Made by a program: the position numbers and the translations under genes. This document shows, piece by piece, positions 7,327-18,944 of a stretch of DNA of 64,000 bases; position 1 is the stretch's first letter, and every line of letters starts with the position of its first letter. Under the pieces are notes generated by a model. That model saw only the letters and a program-made list of their open reading frames with translations. It did no database searches and was not told where the DNA came from. The stretch covers positions 151,456 through 215,455 of the forward strand of contig DCYB01000005.1 of NCBI GenBank assembly GCA_002331385.1, read 5' to 3'. Source of the stretch: Comamonadaceae bacterium UBA2121 (GTDB lineage: Bacteria; Pseudomonadota; Gammaproteobacteria; Burkholderiales; Burkholderiaceae_C).

Positions 7327-7464
7327 CGGCTGTGCCTTCGTCCTACTTCTCGCAAATACTTGTAGAAGGTATGCTGTCACACAGTATTCACGCATCGTCA
7401 CGAGCATTGCGCGCTGGCACTGAATAGAAGCCAGACACCGTACAACTACTCAGGGACTTCAGCC

Positions 7465-8838
7465 ATGAATCTGAATTTGCGACCCACCCGACTTGCCACG
7501 CTCTGTGGCTTGCTTGCCAGCGCTACTGTATTGACCGCTTGTGGCGGCGGAGACGATGATTGGTGGGGTTCCTCGCCCTACAAGACACTGGATGGCTCTG
7601 CACCGCAGGTGATTGCGCATCGGGGCTTTTCTGGCCTGTACCCTGAGCAAACCCGCATGGCTTACGAAAAGGCCGCCGATGCCGGCGCGGACATGCTGGA
7701 ACTGGACATGCACATGACACGCGATTGCCAGTTGGTGGCGCGCCATAACGCATGGCTTGGCGACAACACGAATGTGGCCGAGGTGGCCAAGTCCAATGCC
7801 GAAGTGGCGCGCCGCAAGCGCACCACCCCCGGCGTGTGGGTGAATGTGAAATATCCCGCCAAGCCAGAGAATGGTCCCTCGCGTTATCTGTCCGATCAAC
7901 TCGATCCGAACGATCCCAAATCCGTGCTCAAGGCGCTTGTGGTGGATGGCGAGGATCACACCAATGACTGGTCGATCAGCGATTTCACCATGAAGGAGCT
8001 GCGCGACTGGATCGGCGGGAAAATCCTCGACAACGCGAACGAGCGGCCTACTGAATGGAATGGCAAACTGCCGCTGATCAGCGCACAAGATGTGATCGAT
8101 ATCGCCATTGCCAAAAGCCGCGAGCAAAATCGTACGATTTCTGTATATGCCGAGGTGAAGAACCCATATTGGAATAACCAGCAGGCGATTGCCAACGGTT
8201 GCGGCAAGCCGGGAACCTATCCATTTGAAGACGCGGTCATGGATTTGCTCAATAAGAACCGTATCAACGATCGCAAGTCACCCATCTTCATCCAGAGTTT
8301 CGACCCGGCCAGCCTGAAGTACCTGCGCAAGGCGGGAATGCGCGCCAAGGCGGTGCAATTGATTGATGGAAATGACATCAATTACCGCGATGGCTCGATG
8401 ATTTACATCACCAACGACGAATGGACCTTCATCAGCGGCAGACCCTATAGCTGGACGCTGGCTGGCGACGCGCGCACGTTTGGTGAAATGCTCACGCGCA
8501 AGGGACTGGCGGAAATCCGCACCTATGCCGACGGCATCGGTCCATGGAAACCACAGGTGATGGCCCATTCGGTCGTTCCGTACAAGGATGGCGCTGGCCT
8601 CAAGGACGTGAACACGCTCAAGGACACACGCCTGATCCACGATGCGCATCGCGAAGGCCTGATGGTGCACAGCTTCACCTTCCGCAACGAACCCGGTCGG
8701 CTGGCGGGCATCTACAAAGGTGATCCGAAAGAAGAGTATCTGGCGTATTACCGCCTGGGTATCGACGGCGTGTTCACCGACTTCACGACCACGGCACTGC
8801 AAGCGCGCAAGGCGTACGACAGAGAACTGGGCCTGTAA
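7465..8838 (+). CDS. Glycerophosphodiester phosphodiesterase, lipoprotein
   Basis: Hydrolyses glycerophosphodiesters to an alcohol and glycerol 3-phosphate in the periplasm. The 457-residue product starts with a lipoprotein signal whose lipobox LTAC places Cys26 at the mature N-terminus. The GDPD barrel begins with VIAHRGFSGLYPEQT and ELDMHMTRD (catalytic His and metal-binding Glu/Asp region), and closes with GIDGVFTDF near residue 440. At 457 residues it is longer than GlpQ, with insertions around 100-190. It stands alone, with a terminator behind it and no glycerol 3-phosphate transporter nearby. The exact substrate is unknown. Confidence 0.9.
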   Translation: MNLNLRPTRLATLCGLLASATVLTACGGGDDDWWGSSPYKTLDGSAPQVIAHRGFSGLYPEQTRMAYEKAADAGADMLELDMHMTRDCQLVARHNAWLGDNTNVAEVAKSNAEVARRKRTTPGVWVNVKYPAKPENGPSRYLSDQLDPNDPKSVLKALVVDGEDHTNDWSISDFTMKELRDWIGGKILDNANERPTEWNGKLPLISAQDVIDIAIAKSREQNRTISVYAEVKNPYWNNQQAIANGCGKPGTYPFEDAVMDLLNKNRINDRKSPIFIQSFDPASLKYLRKAGMRAKAVQLIDGNDINYRDGSMIYITNDEWTFISGRPYSWTLAGDARTFGEMLTRKGLAEIRTYADGIGPWKPQVMAHSVVPYKDGAGLKDVNTLKDTRLIHDAHREGLMVHSFTFRNEPGRLAGIYKGDPKEEYLAYYRLGIDGVFTDFTTTALQARKAYDRELGL

Positions 8839-8854
8839 TCCACACTGCCATCAG

Positions 8855-8880
8855 AAGGCCCTGCTTGCGGGGCTTTCTTT
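8855..8880 (+). terminator. Terminator after the glycerophosphodiesterase gene
   Basis: A GC-rich hairpin (AAGGCCCTGC, TT, GCGGGGCTTT) followed by CTTTA. The reverse strand faces the hipA stop at 8905, so it may act in both directions. Confidence 0.65.
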
Positions 8881-8904
8881 ATTGTGGAGCCGCGATGGTG
8901 TGCT

Positions 8905-10254
8905 TCAGTCGTGACTGCGCCCTAGGCGCAATGCGGCAGCGCTCAGGCCGTTGAAGATCGCTTGCGCCAGCTCCGCGGGGAAGTGCTCTGGAAGCTCATC
9001 CTGCACCTGTTGAATGACTGCGGGAGTTCTTGTGACGATCATGTCGATGATTGCATCTACAGCAGAGCCATTGGACGACTGGATGCCGTAGCGTTCGCCC
9101 ACGGCCTGCCAATGTCTGCGCACGACCTTGTCCATGTGCCAGTGTGGATTCTTGGAGCGCACGGCCATGGCCATTCTTGCCTTGCGCGCAGAGAGCTGGC
9201 CCGCGCCTGCGCCGAGGAGCGGATATGCGGACAGCACGTCATACAGCGGCGTCATTTCAAATTTTCCTTCGGGCCGCAAGAAGATGCTGAAATTCTTGGC
9301 GTGCCCATCCGTTGCGCACAACATCCAGAACAACAATTGCGCCATGAAGAACTGATGGCGGTCTTGCTCGCGCTTCACCGAGCCATCAAGCAAATTCATG
9401 ATCTGCTCGACACCCGGGCCCCCATCGCTTTCATACTTCAGCAATGGCGATATGCCCAACGCCTGACACATGTCTTCTTGCGGAAGTCGCAATAGCGCCT
9501 CGTCATTCCACACCTGCCGGTCAAACCGCTCCACGGCCAAGACTTTCTGATCCTCAAACTGCACCATTGCACACGGTGCTATAGGAACCCCGTAAGCCGC
9601 CAGCAATCTGGAACACAGCCATTCGTTCTCCACCGAATGCCGCATGTCGTACTGCATGTTGCCGATCACTCCCAAAGGCAACTTGAAAATGTGCGATGTC
9701 GGCGTCGCGCCAAGCGGCCTGCACCACCTGCCTTGCCAGAACAATAGAGCCGTTTGCTCCTGCGCCCCGGCGATCGAGATGCGGAATTCCGCATCATCGT
9801 GCGCGTTGTCGCCAAACGCAGCCGGACTGACGGCGGCGCGAAGAATGCGCGCTACCTCCGCTTCATCCAATGCCTCATATCGCACGTTCAAATCTGGCGG
9901 CGGCTCCTCACCGGCCGGCAATATCTGCAACGCACCTACGCAATCGCGCCCGATCTCCCGCAGCAGCGTATAGGCGTCTGTCGCGCCCACCTTGTACCGA
10001 CGAGCAATGCGCTCCAGGATGCGTTCGTTGTCGGGCAGCAGATTCTGAAAATAGAAGCGCACCGCATCGCCCTTGTGCGGTCGATTGCCGGGCGTGAACG
10101 GAAGCGAAAGTGACAACGGTCGACGCAGTCTGGAATCGCTCACCCACGCGCTGTCGTACTGCAATACGTCACCGCCGGCATCCAGGCTCCACGTGCCGAC
10201 AAACTGGCCGTTCATCCACAGCCCCAATGCTTTGCCTTTGACCTGCGCTGTCAT
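8905..10254 (-). CDS. hipA: HipA-type serine/threonine kinase toxin
   Basis: Toxin of a type II toxin-antitoxin pair. In Escherichia coli HipA phosphorylates glutamyl-tRNA synthetase and induces persistence. The 449-residue protein has the N-subdomain (about 1-110), the SIAGAQEQTALLF segment around 160-172, and the HipA C-terminal kinase core with MLCATDGHAKNFS (Asp316 catalytic, Asn321) and TPLYDVLSAYP (Asp339, metal binding). All kinase residues appear intact. It starts 3 bp after the hipB stop, the usual antitoxin-first order. Confidence 0.93.
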   Translation of the reverse strand: MTAQVKGKALGLWMNGQFVGTWSLDAGGDVLQYDSAWVSDSRLRRPLSLSLPFTPGNRPHKGDAVRFYFQNLLPDNERILERIARRYKVGATDAYTLLREIGRDCVGALQILPAGEEPPPDLNVRYEALDEAEVARILRAAVSPAAFGDNAHDDAEFRISIAGAQEQTALLFWQGRWCRPLGATPTSHIFKLPLGVIGNMQYDMRHSVENEWLCSRLLAAYGVPIAPCAMVQFEDQKVLAVERFDRQVWNDEALLRLPQEDMCQALGISPLLKYESDGGPGVEQIMNLLDGSVKREQDRHQFFMAQLLFWMLCATDGHAKNFSIFLRPEGKFEMTPLYDVLSAYPLLGAGAGQLSARKARMAMAVRSKNPHWHMDKVVRRHWQAVGERYGIQSSNGSAVDAIIDMIVTRTPAVIQQVQDELPEHFPAELAQAIFNGLSAAALRLGRSHD

Positions 10255-10257
10255 GGC

Positions 10258-10533
10258 TTACCAGCTCGGGCCGTCTGCCTCTCGCACGGCAAGCGGCTGG
10301 GGCATAACGGGTGCGGCCCGCGCGCGCAGCACCAGATCGACGCCCAGAATGTTCATGAGCGCCATGAGCCGCTCGGCGCTCACGGACTCCGCGTTGCGCT
10401 CCATCGCGGAGACAGTCTGCTGCGTCACGCCCAGCCGCTTGGCTACATCCGTTTGCGTCAGTTTGGCTGTCTTTCGAAACGCTTTGAGCAGCGTTGGAAG
10501 TTGCTGTGTTGTACGTACTGTGAATTCGTCCAT
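10258..10533 (-). CDS. hipB: HipB-type antitoxin, Xre-family repressor
   Basis: A 91-residue helix-turn-helix protein (FRKTAKLTQTDVAKRLGVTQQTVSAMERN around residues 18-48) immediately upstream of hipA. By family it neutralises HipA and represses its own operon. The intergenic region in front carries two 17-bp palindromes fitting a dimeric Xre repressor. GGAGCGCAG-type purines before ATG 10533 give a weak ribosome site. Confidence 0.92.
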   Translation of the reverse strand: MDEFTVRTTQQLPTLLKAFRKTAKLTQTDVAKRLGVTQQTVSAMERNAESVSAERLMALMNILGVDLVLRARAAPVMPQPLAVREADGPSW

Positions 10534-10570
10534 CTGCGCTCCTTTCAGAAGCAGGAAAACACACTATACG

Positions 10571-10657
10571 CTGTATTTCCGCTTTACAGGTCATTAACTG
10601 TATTTTCAGAATACAAATAATGATCTGTATATCGAAAATACAAAATAATGGCTGTAT

Positions 10658-10659
<2 letters not shown>
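10571..10659 (-). promoter_or_regulatory. hipBA operator region: two palindromes plus half-sites
   Basis: TGTATTTTCAGAATACA (10599-10615) and TGTATATCGAAAATACA (10626-10642) share the arms TGTAT and ATACA, with centres 27 bp apart. Extra CTGTATTT half-sites lie at 10571-10578 and 10652-10659. The block is AT-rich against a GC-rich surround, and fills the gap between the metH2 stop and hipB. It is the likely HipB binding region and hipBA promoter. Confidence 0.7.
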
Positions 10660-13426
<2,767 letters not shown>

Positions 13427-13575
13427 CGTGCTCACCTGTTGTATGAATTGACCGGAAAGAAAACACAGGTGAGCGCCGTTACGGAATCTGCATTCAGGCG
13501 GCATGCGGGATGCCGCTGCTCCAAGCCTGACAGACGATGACTCCGCCTGCTGCAGCGCTCCTTGAAGCGAACCGC
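13427..13575 (-). promoter_or_regulatory. SAH riboswitch in the metH2 leader
   Basis: Read on the minus strand, AAGGAGCGCTGCAGCAGG (13563-13546) and, about 70 nt later, AACGGCGCTCACCTG (13479-13466 region) are the two conserved halves of the S-adenosylhomocysteine aptamer; GAGCGC and GGCGCTC form its pseudoknot. GCTCACCTG at 13474-13466 is an exact 9-base complement of CAGGTGAGC at 13438-13430, which contains the metH2 Shine-Dalgarno. Without SAH the two can pair and hide the ribosome site; SAH-stabilised pseudoknot would free it. SAH riboswitches are known ON switches for SAH recycling genes, which fits. Confidence 0.85.
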
Positions 13576-13587
13576 GTATTTTAGCTT

Positions 13588-15273
13588 TCAGCCAACCACC
13601 TTGCCGAGAGTCTGTATTTGTCCGAGCCGGCGCACCGCGTCGCGGTCCTTCTCGCGTTCGCCATCGCTCAATTCGGCCCATGGGAGCAGGGAAGGATGGA
13701 GCCTGCGCTCGTCATCGCGCTCCGGCCCGAAGCGCCAGCCATTCAGATAGCGATGCGCGGCCCAGCGCTGGTGCTCGATCATGGCCAGGAATTCCAGCCC
13801 CTGCTCATCGATATGCGACACATCGCCGCCCGCCAGCATGCGCTTGTAGGGCAGGTGATCGGCCTGCGCGCGGTTGGCGTCACGCGCATCCTCATTCAGC
13901 GCACCCCATGGCGTTTTGTAGGCGCTGCTTTCGCCCGCCGTCTCTTGTACCAGTTGCAGATAGTCGGCATGTATGGCCTGCGCCATGCGATCTTGCAGCT
14001 GGCCGCAAATCATCTCGACCGTGCACAACTCTTCCACGTTGCCAAACAATTTCAAGCGTTGACTGGAACCCGAAAGCAACGTCGCGAGACCGGAAGAATC
14101 TTCGCAGCGCGCAAACACGGGGAAATTGCCGGTGGGCGTGGCATGCAGAATCTCTGCCGCAGCGGCCATGCTGGCATCGTCATCATCCAACGCACAAATG
14201 ACGAGGCACAACGTGCCGTCGGCCTCACCCACTTGCGCATCCAGCAACGCCCGGTACTGCGCATCCACGCCATGAAAGCGGATATCGGCCACGCGATCGG
14301 CCAGTGGATGGCTCGCGACGAGTTGCTCGCGCGCAGCGCTGCAGGCGTTTGCGTCGACCCATACATGCCATTCCACGCCTTGCTCCAGCCCCAGATGCAA
14401 CACACGCAAGCCCTGCAAGAGAATGGCCTGCCCCGGCAGGGAAAATCCGATCAGATCCACGCGCAACTTGCGCACACTGCCGTCCTGCAACACGGGCCCG
14501 AGCTCCTGCGGCAGGAGCGCGAACAGGCTGCGCGCCATCATCCTCTGCAGATTGAAAAAATGCAGCCGTACCGTTTGCGCATGCGCGCCGTCATGCCCCC
14601 GGAACACATCGACCAATCGCGGATTGTCCAGATGCACATAACAGTCGCAGCCGTTGTCGTCAGCGGCGGATGAGGCGCTCCACAACTCGCGCAATCGGCC
14701 GGCTACCTGAATGCCGGTTTTCTGGTCGCGCGCAAAGCAGATCACCTGCCTCGCCTTGAGCGCGCCTGCGCTGCGCAGCATGGCCTTGGATGTGGCGTCG
14801 CCTGAGAGCACCAGATGCCCCGCGCGGCGCAGATCGGCGGACGATCTGTGCGCCGATTGCTGCTCGATGATGACGGCCTTCTCGCCGTGCTGCTCGCGCA
14901 GGTCCGCCGCAATGCTGCGTCCCTTGCGTCCCGCGCCCACGATGATGGTGTGGCGTCGCTTCAGTGCTGCACGCAGCTGCGTGACGTTGTCGCGGAACAC
15001 GCTGCCGACAATTTTCATCAGCCCGCGTATCAGCACCAGCGTGACCAGCAGCTTCGCTGCGATCAGTTCCCACGGAACGGCTGGCGCCTCCAGCCCCGAT
15101 CCCAGCGGATCGTTGCCCATGAGAGTCTTGACCAGCCGGAACAGCCGGTCGGGCAGATAGCGAATCGCGGCAATATCGGGGTAGGCCTTCTCCAGCCCGA
15201 TCCAGGTGAGCACGAGGATGGCCAACACCACCACGCTCCAGAACAGGCTGACGAGTTTGCGATTGAGTTGCAT
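13588..15273 (-). CDS. Membrane protein with NAD-binding Rossmann domain and C-terminal RyR domain
   Basis: A 561-residue protein from ATG 15273. Two membrane segments (about 9-26 and 70-88) are followed by a TrkA-N/RCK-like Rossmann domain with the GAGRKGRS loop near 113-120, a second Rossmann-like half, and at 494-550 a RyR (ryanodine-receptor repeat) domain: MIEHQRWAAHRYLNGW, then FGPERDDERRLHPSLLPW. The layout recalls ion channels gated by a nucleotide-sensing domain. It follows the TIR gene by 14 bp, so the two should be co-transcribed. RyR domains have been proposed as ligand sensors in nucleotide-based conflict systems. A reading from 15342 would overlap the TIR gene and has no homology. 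Function is inferred. Confidence 0.8.
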   Translation of the reverse strand: MQLNRKLVSLFWSVVVLAILVLTWIGLEKAYPDIAAIRYLPDRLFRLVKTLMGNDPLGSGLEAPAVPWELIAAKLLVTLVLIRGLMKIVGSVFRDNVTQLRAALKRRHTIIVGAGRKGRSIAADLREQHGEKAVIIEQQSAHRSSADLRRAGHLVLSGDATSKAMLRSAGALKARQVICFARDQKTGIQVAGRLRELWSASSAADDNGCDCYVHLDNPRLVDVFRGHDGAHAQTVRLHFFNLQRMMARSLFALLPQELGPVLQDGSVRKLRVDLIGFSLPGQAILLQGLRVLHLGLEQGVEWHVWVDANACSAAREQLVASHPLADRVADIRFHGVDAQYRALLDAQVGEADGTLCLVICALDDDDASMAAAAEILHATPTGNFPVFARCEDSSGLATLLSGSSQRLKLFGNVEELCTVEMICGQLQDRMAQAIHADYLQLVQETAGESSAYKTPWGALNEDARDANRAQADHLPYKRMLAGGDVSHIDEQGLEFLAMIEHQRWAAHRYLNGWRFGPERDDERRLHPSLLPWAELSDGEREKDRDAVRRLGQIQTLGKVVG

Positions 15274-15287
15274 GCTGCTTGGGTTTC

Positions 15288-18200
15288 CTATTGGGTTGTC
15301 TGCTCGCGTTGCCCCAGATGCTCGCGCGCCTTCTTCAACCATTCGGTGGTCTGCGTGGTGAGCACGCCGGTCGCGCGCGCGCCTGCGGTGTCAGGCAGAT
15401 TGGCCAGTTGCCATTCGGTGCTCTGCGCCAGCTCCATGGCCAGCACATCCAAGCGGCCCTGACGCGCCAGAAATTCAGCAATGCCCGCGCGCGCAAGCGG
15501 GTGGTAGAGATAGGTGGCCGCCAGCGTCTGCATCTGCGTGCCGCTTTCCAGTGGCAGTTGGCGTTGAATGTCGTCCATCACACTGACGGACGCGCCCGGC
15601 GCAGTCGGGCGCAAATACGGATCGGCAAAGAACCACGAGCTGTAGTCCCCCTTGCCACTGAATGGCTCGATCGCGCCGGTTGCGATGTCGTACTTGCGCC
15701 CGTAGTAGCTTTCCAGATCGCCTGCCAGTTGCTCCGGCGGCAAGCGCATGGTTCCGGGCACTTGCCAGATCAGCGCCTGTGTGGTGCCCAGATCGTTGTG
15801 GATGGTGATGAGCTGCTGCTCGCCCTTCACCAGCATCAGCTCCTGGGCAAACACGCGCGCGAACGGCATGGCAATGAGGTTGCCGTTGTGGCTGTCGATG
15901 GCCTTCACCGCTGGCACCAGCGATTCGGGCGGATTGTCCTGCACGAACAGACGCTGTCCATCGTGCGAGAACTCCGCCCAGCGCGCGCCCGACACCACGG
16001 GAATCACCTGCCCCACGGGTTGACCGGTCTGCACATCCCACAAGCGCAAACGGCGCCCATCCTCCGACACCGCCATGATCTTGCTGTCCGGACTGAAACG
16101 CAGCAGCGGCGTGGCAATGCTCTGCACATCCATCACCTTCTTGCCGGTCGCGACCTGCCACAGCATCAACTTGCCGGACTTATCGGCCACCGCCAACAAG
16201 GTGCCGTCGGGCGTGAACTGGGCAAGACTGAGCGCATCTTCACCTGCCACCAACTCCTTGCGGCTGGCCAGATCGATCACCCGCCAGCCTTTGTCATTGG
16301 CCATGATCATGCGCTTGAACGTGGGGTCGAGTGCGTAAGGCGGCAGGTCGCCTTCGGTCGCTTTCCATTCGAGAATCTGCTTGCCATCGGCACTTTGCCA
16401 AATGCCCAGTGCCTGTGGACTGATGCGCGCCGTCAGCAGTTTTTCGTCTTCGCTGTACAGCGGCTGTGACTGCGTTCGCAGCGCGCTGCCAAGCGATTTG
16501 CCCGTGAGTCCATCATAGAAGCGCGTCACATGTTTGCCCGACGACGTCACCACCACGCCCGAGCGCAATACACGCAGGCCGGAGATGGCGCCATCTTCGC
16601 GGATGAAGCCGCTCTGCACTTCTTGTGTGGCGGTATCGGTGCGCGCGATGGTGTTGGCATCTTTGCGCAGGCTGTAGAGATATTTGCCTTGCGCGTCGGC
16701 CGCGATGCGCCGCGTGTCGCCAGGAAACGCGATCTGCTGTACCAGTTGGGGCGTGGGTCCGGTTTGCTGCAAGAAGGTGCGCGCATTGCGTGTGACCTTG
16801 GCGTGGGCGAAATCCGGCGAGTCGTCATCGAGTGAGCCCGCCAGCGGCAGCACGGTTTTCAGGGCCCCCAGCGGCAGGTCATAGGACACTTCGCGCTCGC
16901 CGTTCGGTAGCCGGTACACGTCGGCATTGGATTCATCCAGCGCCACAACGGTCTGACCGCCGGGGTTGAACGCCACCCATTTGTAGAGCCTTCCGCCGGT
17001 GGCCAGCGGACGTGCGTCGCCACCGTCCCAGATATCGATTTTCGCGCCACGCCAGAACAGAATCTTGCGCCCGCCCTCCGCAAAGCTCACTTCACGGCGG
17101 CCATCGTCAAAACTCACGCGAGCCGGCTCACGCTCGGCGTCGATGCTGTCGGAGGGCGCCTGTGCCAATTCGGCCTCGTCGCGCAGTGGCACGATGAGGC
17201 ATTCCAGCTTCTTGCTTTCCGAACGCTCCGCGCACATGGTGACCGCCGACGAGTCCGGCGCAAATTGCTGGAAGCTCAGATCGAGCTGCCCTGCAGGCAG
17301 GCGTGCCTTGTAGCCGTCCTTGTCCACGCGGCGCAGCAGCAACTCGCCCCCAATGCGGCGCATCGCCAGCCAGTCGCCATCGGGACTGACGGCATCCAGC
17401 GTGTAGCTGGTCTTGCCATCGTTCTTGAATAACACCTCCAGTTGCTGGTTGCGCATGTCATAGCGCCGTATCTGGTATTGGTCATCCGTGAAATAAAGGC
17501 GGTTGTCCGCGTCGAAATGCGAGCGGCCTACGCCACGCTGCAGCGGCACCTGATCGAGTTCCGCCACCTTGGTGCGCGTGCGCACGTCCCAAATCTGCAT
17601 GCGCAAAACGCTCTGCCCAAGGCGCGCACGCCCTGCAAGGTACCGGCCATCCGGGCTGAACACCAGATCCGTCGTGCTCATGTTGGGTAGAAAGGTCAGG
17701 TCTTCTTTCGTCGCCAGCATGGACTCGGCAAATGCCGTCGCGTTCGCATTGCCGCCGCGCACCGCGGCGGCGATGTAGGCCGCCGGATCGCCGTACTCGT
17801 TTTGCGCCAGCTTGTTCAGACCCGAGGTGTAGAGCGTGAGTGCAAAGTTCTGCTGCGCGCGCCCTTTTTGCTGCCACGCCAGCACGCCCGCAATGGCCGC
17901 TGCAACGGCCAGTCCACCCATGCCTGCCGCCACGAATGCGGTGATGCGATTGCGCCGCCGCATGCGCTCCAACTGGTAGGCCTGATCGCGCTTCGTCAGG
18001 TCCGCCAGGGGCACGCCCAGAATGGTGGAAATGATCTTGAGCTTGGCCAGATTCAGCCGCGCCTCATACTCCTGCACGCGCTGCTTGATGTCACTGGCGG
18101 GCAGCTTGTGCGCCTGCAGATGCTGGCGATAGGCCTCGGCAGAAGTGAAACCCTCTTCACGCGAATGCGGCAGACGCACATCGGCGGCCAGTGCCTCTTC

Positions 18201-18698
18201 GGTCTGCTCGTGAATGATGTTGCCTTGCGCATCCACGGCGTGGCGCAGCACTTCGGGAAAGCATTGGTCCTCGGAATCGGCGCCGCCATATTCCGGCTCG
18301 CCACGCAGAATCAACGCGATGATGTGGCGACTCTTGCCATTCTTCTTGAAGTGCAGCAGCTCTTGCTGCACGTACACCGAGCGCGCCGATCGCGGCGAAG
18401 CGAGGAACACCAGATAGTCCGAACGATCGAGCGCGCTGGTGAGCGACGCGCTCAGATCCGAGTTGGCAGAGAGCTCCTTTTCGTCCTGAAACACCGGATA
18501 GATTTGTGCCGGAATCGGCTGACCATGGGCGTTGCGCTTGCCGATCAACTCGGCAGGGATCTGGTAGGTCTCCAGACTGTGATGCAGCCAGTCGGCCCAC
18601 TTGCGGCCTTGCTCGCGATTGTCGGAATGGCTGTAGCTGATGAAAGCCCGGTACTGCTTGCTATCCTGTGATGGGTCCTGGGGCTCGTTGGCTGTCAT
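15288..18698 (-). CDS. TIR domain, membrane segment and beta-propeller protein
   Basis: 1136 residues. A TIR domain at about 16-135 starts YRAFISYSHSDN; Glu113 in SVYVQQELLHF sits where NAD-cleaving TIR domains carry their catalytic Glu. A basic stretch (RRRNR) and one membrane helix (about 252-274) follow. The remaining 850 residues contain repeated propeller blades such as VFSPDGRYLAG...IWDVRTRTKVAEL and RFSPDSKIMAVSEDGRRLRLWDVQTGQPV. By family, TIR domains may degrade NAD or make cyclic ADP-ribose products, with the propeller sensing a trigger. It is first of the two-gene unit with the RyR protein. No ribosome site stands out at ATG 18698. Confidence 0.82.
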   Translation of the reverse strand: MTANEPQDPSQDSKQYRAFISYSHSDNREQGRKWADWLHHSLETYQIPAELIGKRNAHGQPIPAQIYPVFQDEKELSANSDLSASLTSALDRSDYLVFLASPRSARSVYVQQELLHFKKNGKSRHIIALILRGEPEYGGADSEDQCFPEVLRHAVDAQGNIIHEQTEEALAADVRLPHSREEGFTSAEAYRQHLQAHKLPASDIKQRVQEYEARLNLAKLKIISTILGVPLADLTKRDQAYQLERMRRRNRITAFVAAGMGGLAVAAAIAGVLAWQQKGRAQQNFALTLYTSGLNKLAQNEYGDPAAYIAAAVRGGNANATAFAESMLATKEDLTFLPNMSTTDLVFSPDGRYLAGRARLGQSVLRMQIWDVRTRTKVAELDQVPLQRGVGRSHFDADNRLYFTDDQYQIRRYDMRNQQLEVLFKNDGKTSYTLDAVSPDGDWLAMRRIGGELLLRRVDKDGYKARLPAGQLDLSFQQFAPDSSAVTMCAERSESKKLECLIVPLRDEAELAQAPSDSIDAEREPARVSFDDGRREVSFAEGGRKILFWRGAKIDIWDGGDARPLATGGRLYKWVAFNPGGQTVVALDESNADVYRLPNGEREVSYDLPLGALKTVLPLAGSLDDDSPDFAHAKVTRNARTFLQQTGPTPQLVQQIAFPGDTRRIAADAQGKYLYSLRKDANTIARTDTATQEVQSGFIREDGAISGLRVLRSGVVVTSSGKHVTRFYDGLTGKSLGSALRTQSQPLYSEDEKLLTARISPQALGIWQSADGKQILEWKATEGDLPPYALDPTFKRMIMANDKGWRVIDLASRKELVAGEDALSLAQFTPDGTLLAVADKSGKLMLWQVATGKKVMDVQSIATPLLRFSPDSKIMAVSEDGRRLRLWDVQTGQPVGQVIPVVSGARWAEFSHDGQRLFVQDNPPESLVPAVKAIDSHNGNLIAMPFARVFAQELMLVKGEQQLITIHNDLGTTQALIWQVPGTMRLPPEQLAGDLESYYGRKYDIATGAIEPFSGKGDYSSWFFADPYLRPTAPGASVSVMDDIQRQLPLESGTQMQTLAATYLYHPLARAGIAEFLARQGRLDVLAMELAQSTEWQLANLPDTAGARATGVLTTQTTEWLKKAREHLGQREQTTQ

Positions 18699-18944
18699 AT
18701 CTGCATAGATTTCTATAGCAGGCCACTATCCCTCACCACACTGTTGGCGCGCCAGATCAAATTGTGTGCAGGCGTGACGTTCCGCCAGAGGGCACACAGC
18801 CAGCGCCATTGGCGACGCTTGGCCGGATCACGCCTCGAGCTCTGTGGCCGCGCTCATGCACAACAATATTGCGAGCAATTCCTTTCACTCCAATACGTTT
18901 ACAAACACCGAAGATTGCGCGGCGCCAATAACAAAACAATGGGT

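Noticed and set aside
13427..13681. N-terminal extension of MetH2
   Set aside because: The extra frame runs through the riboswitch and shows no homology; ATG 13426 has the ribosome site.
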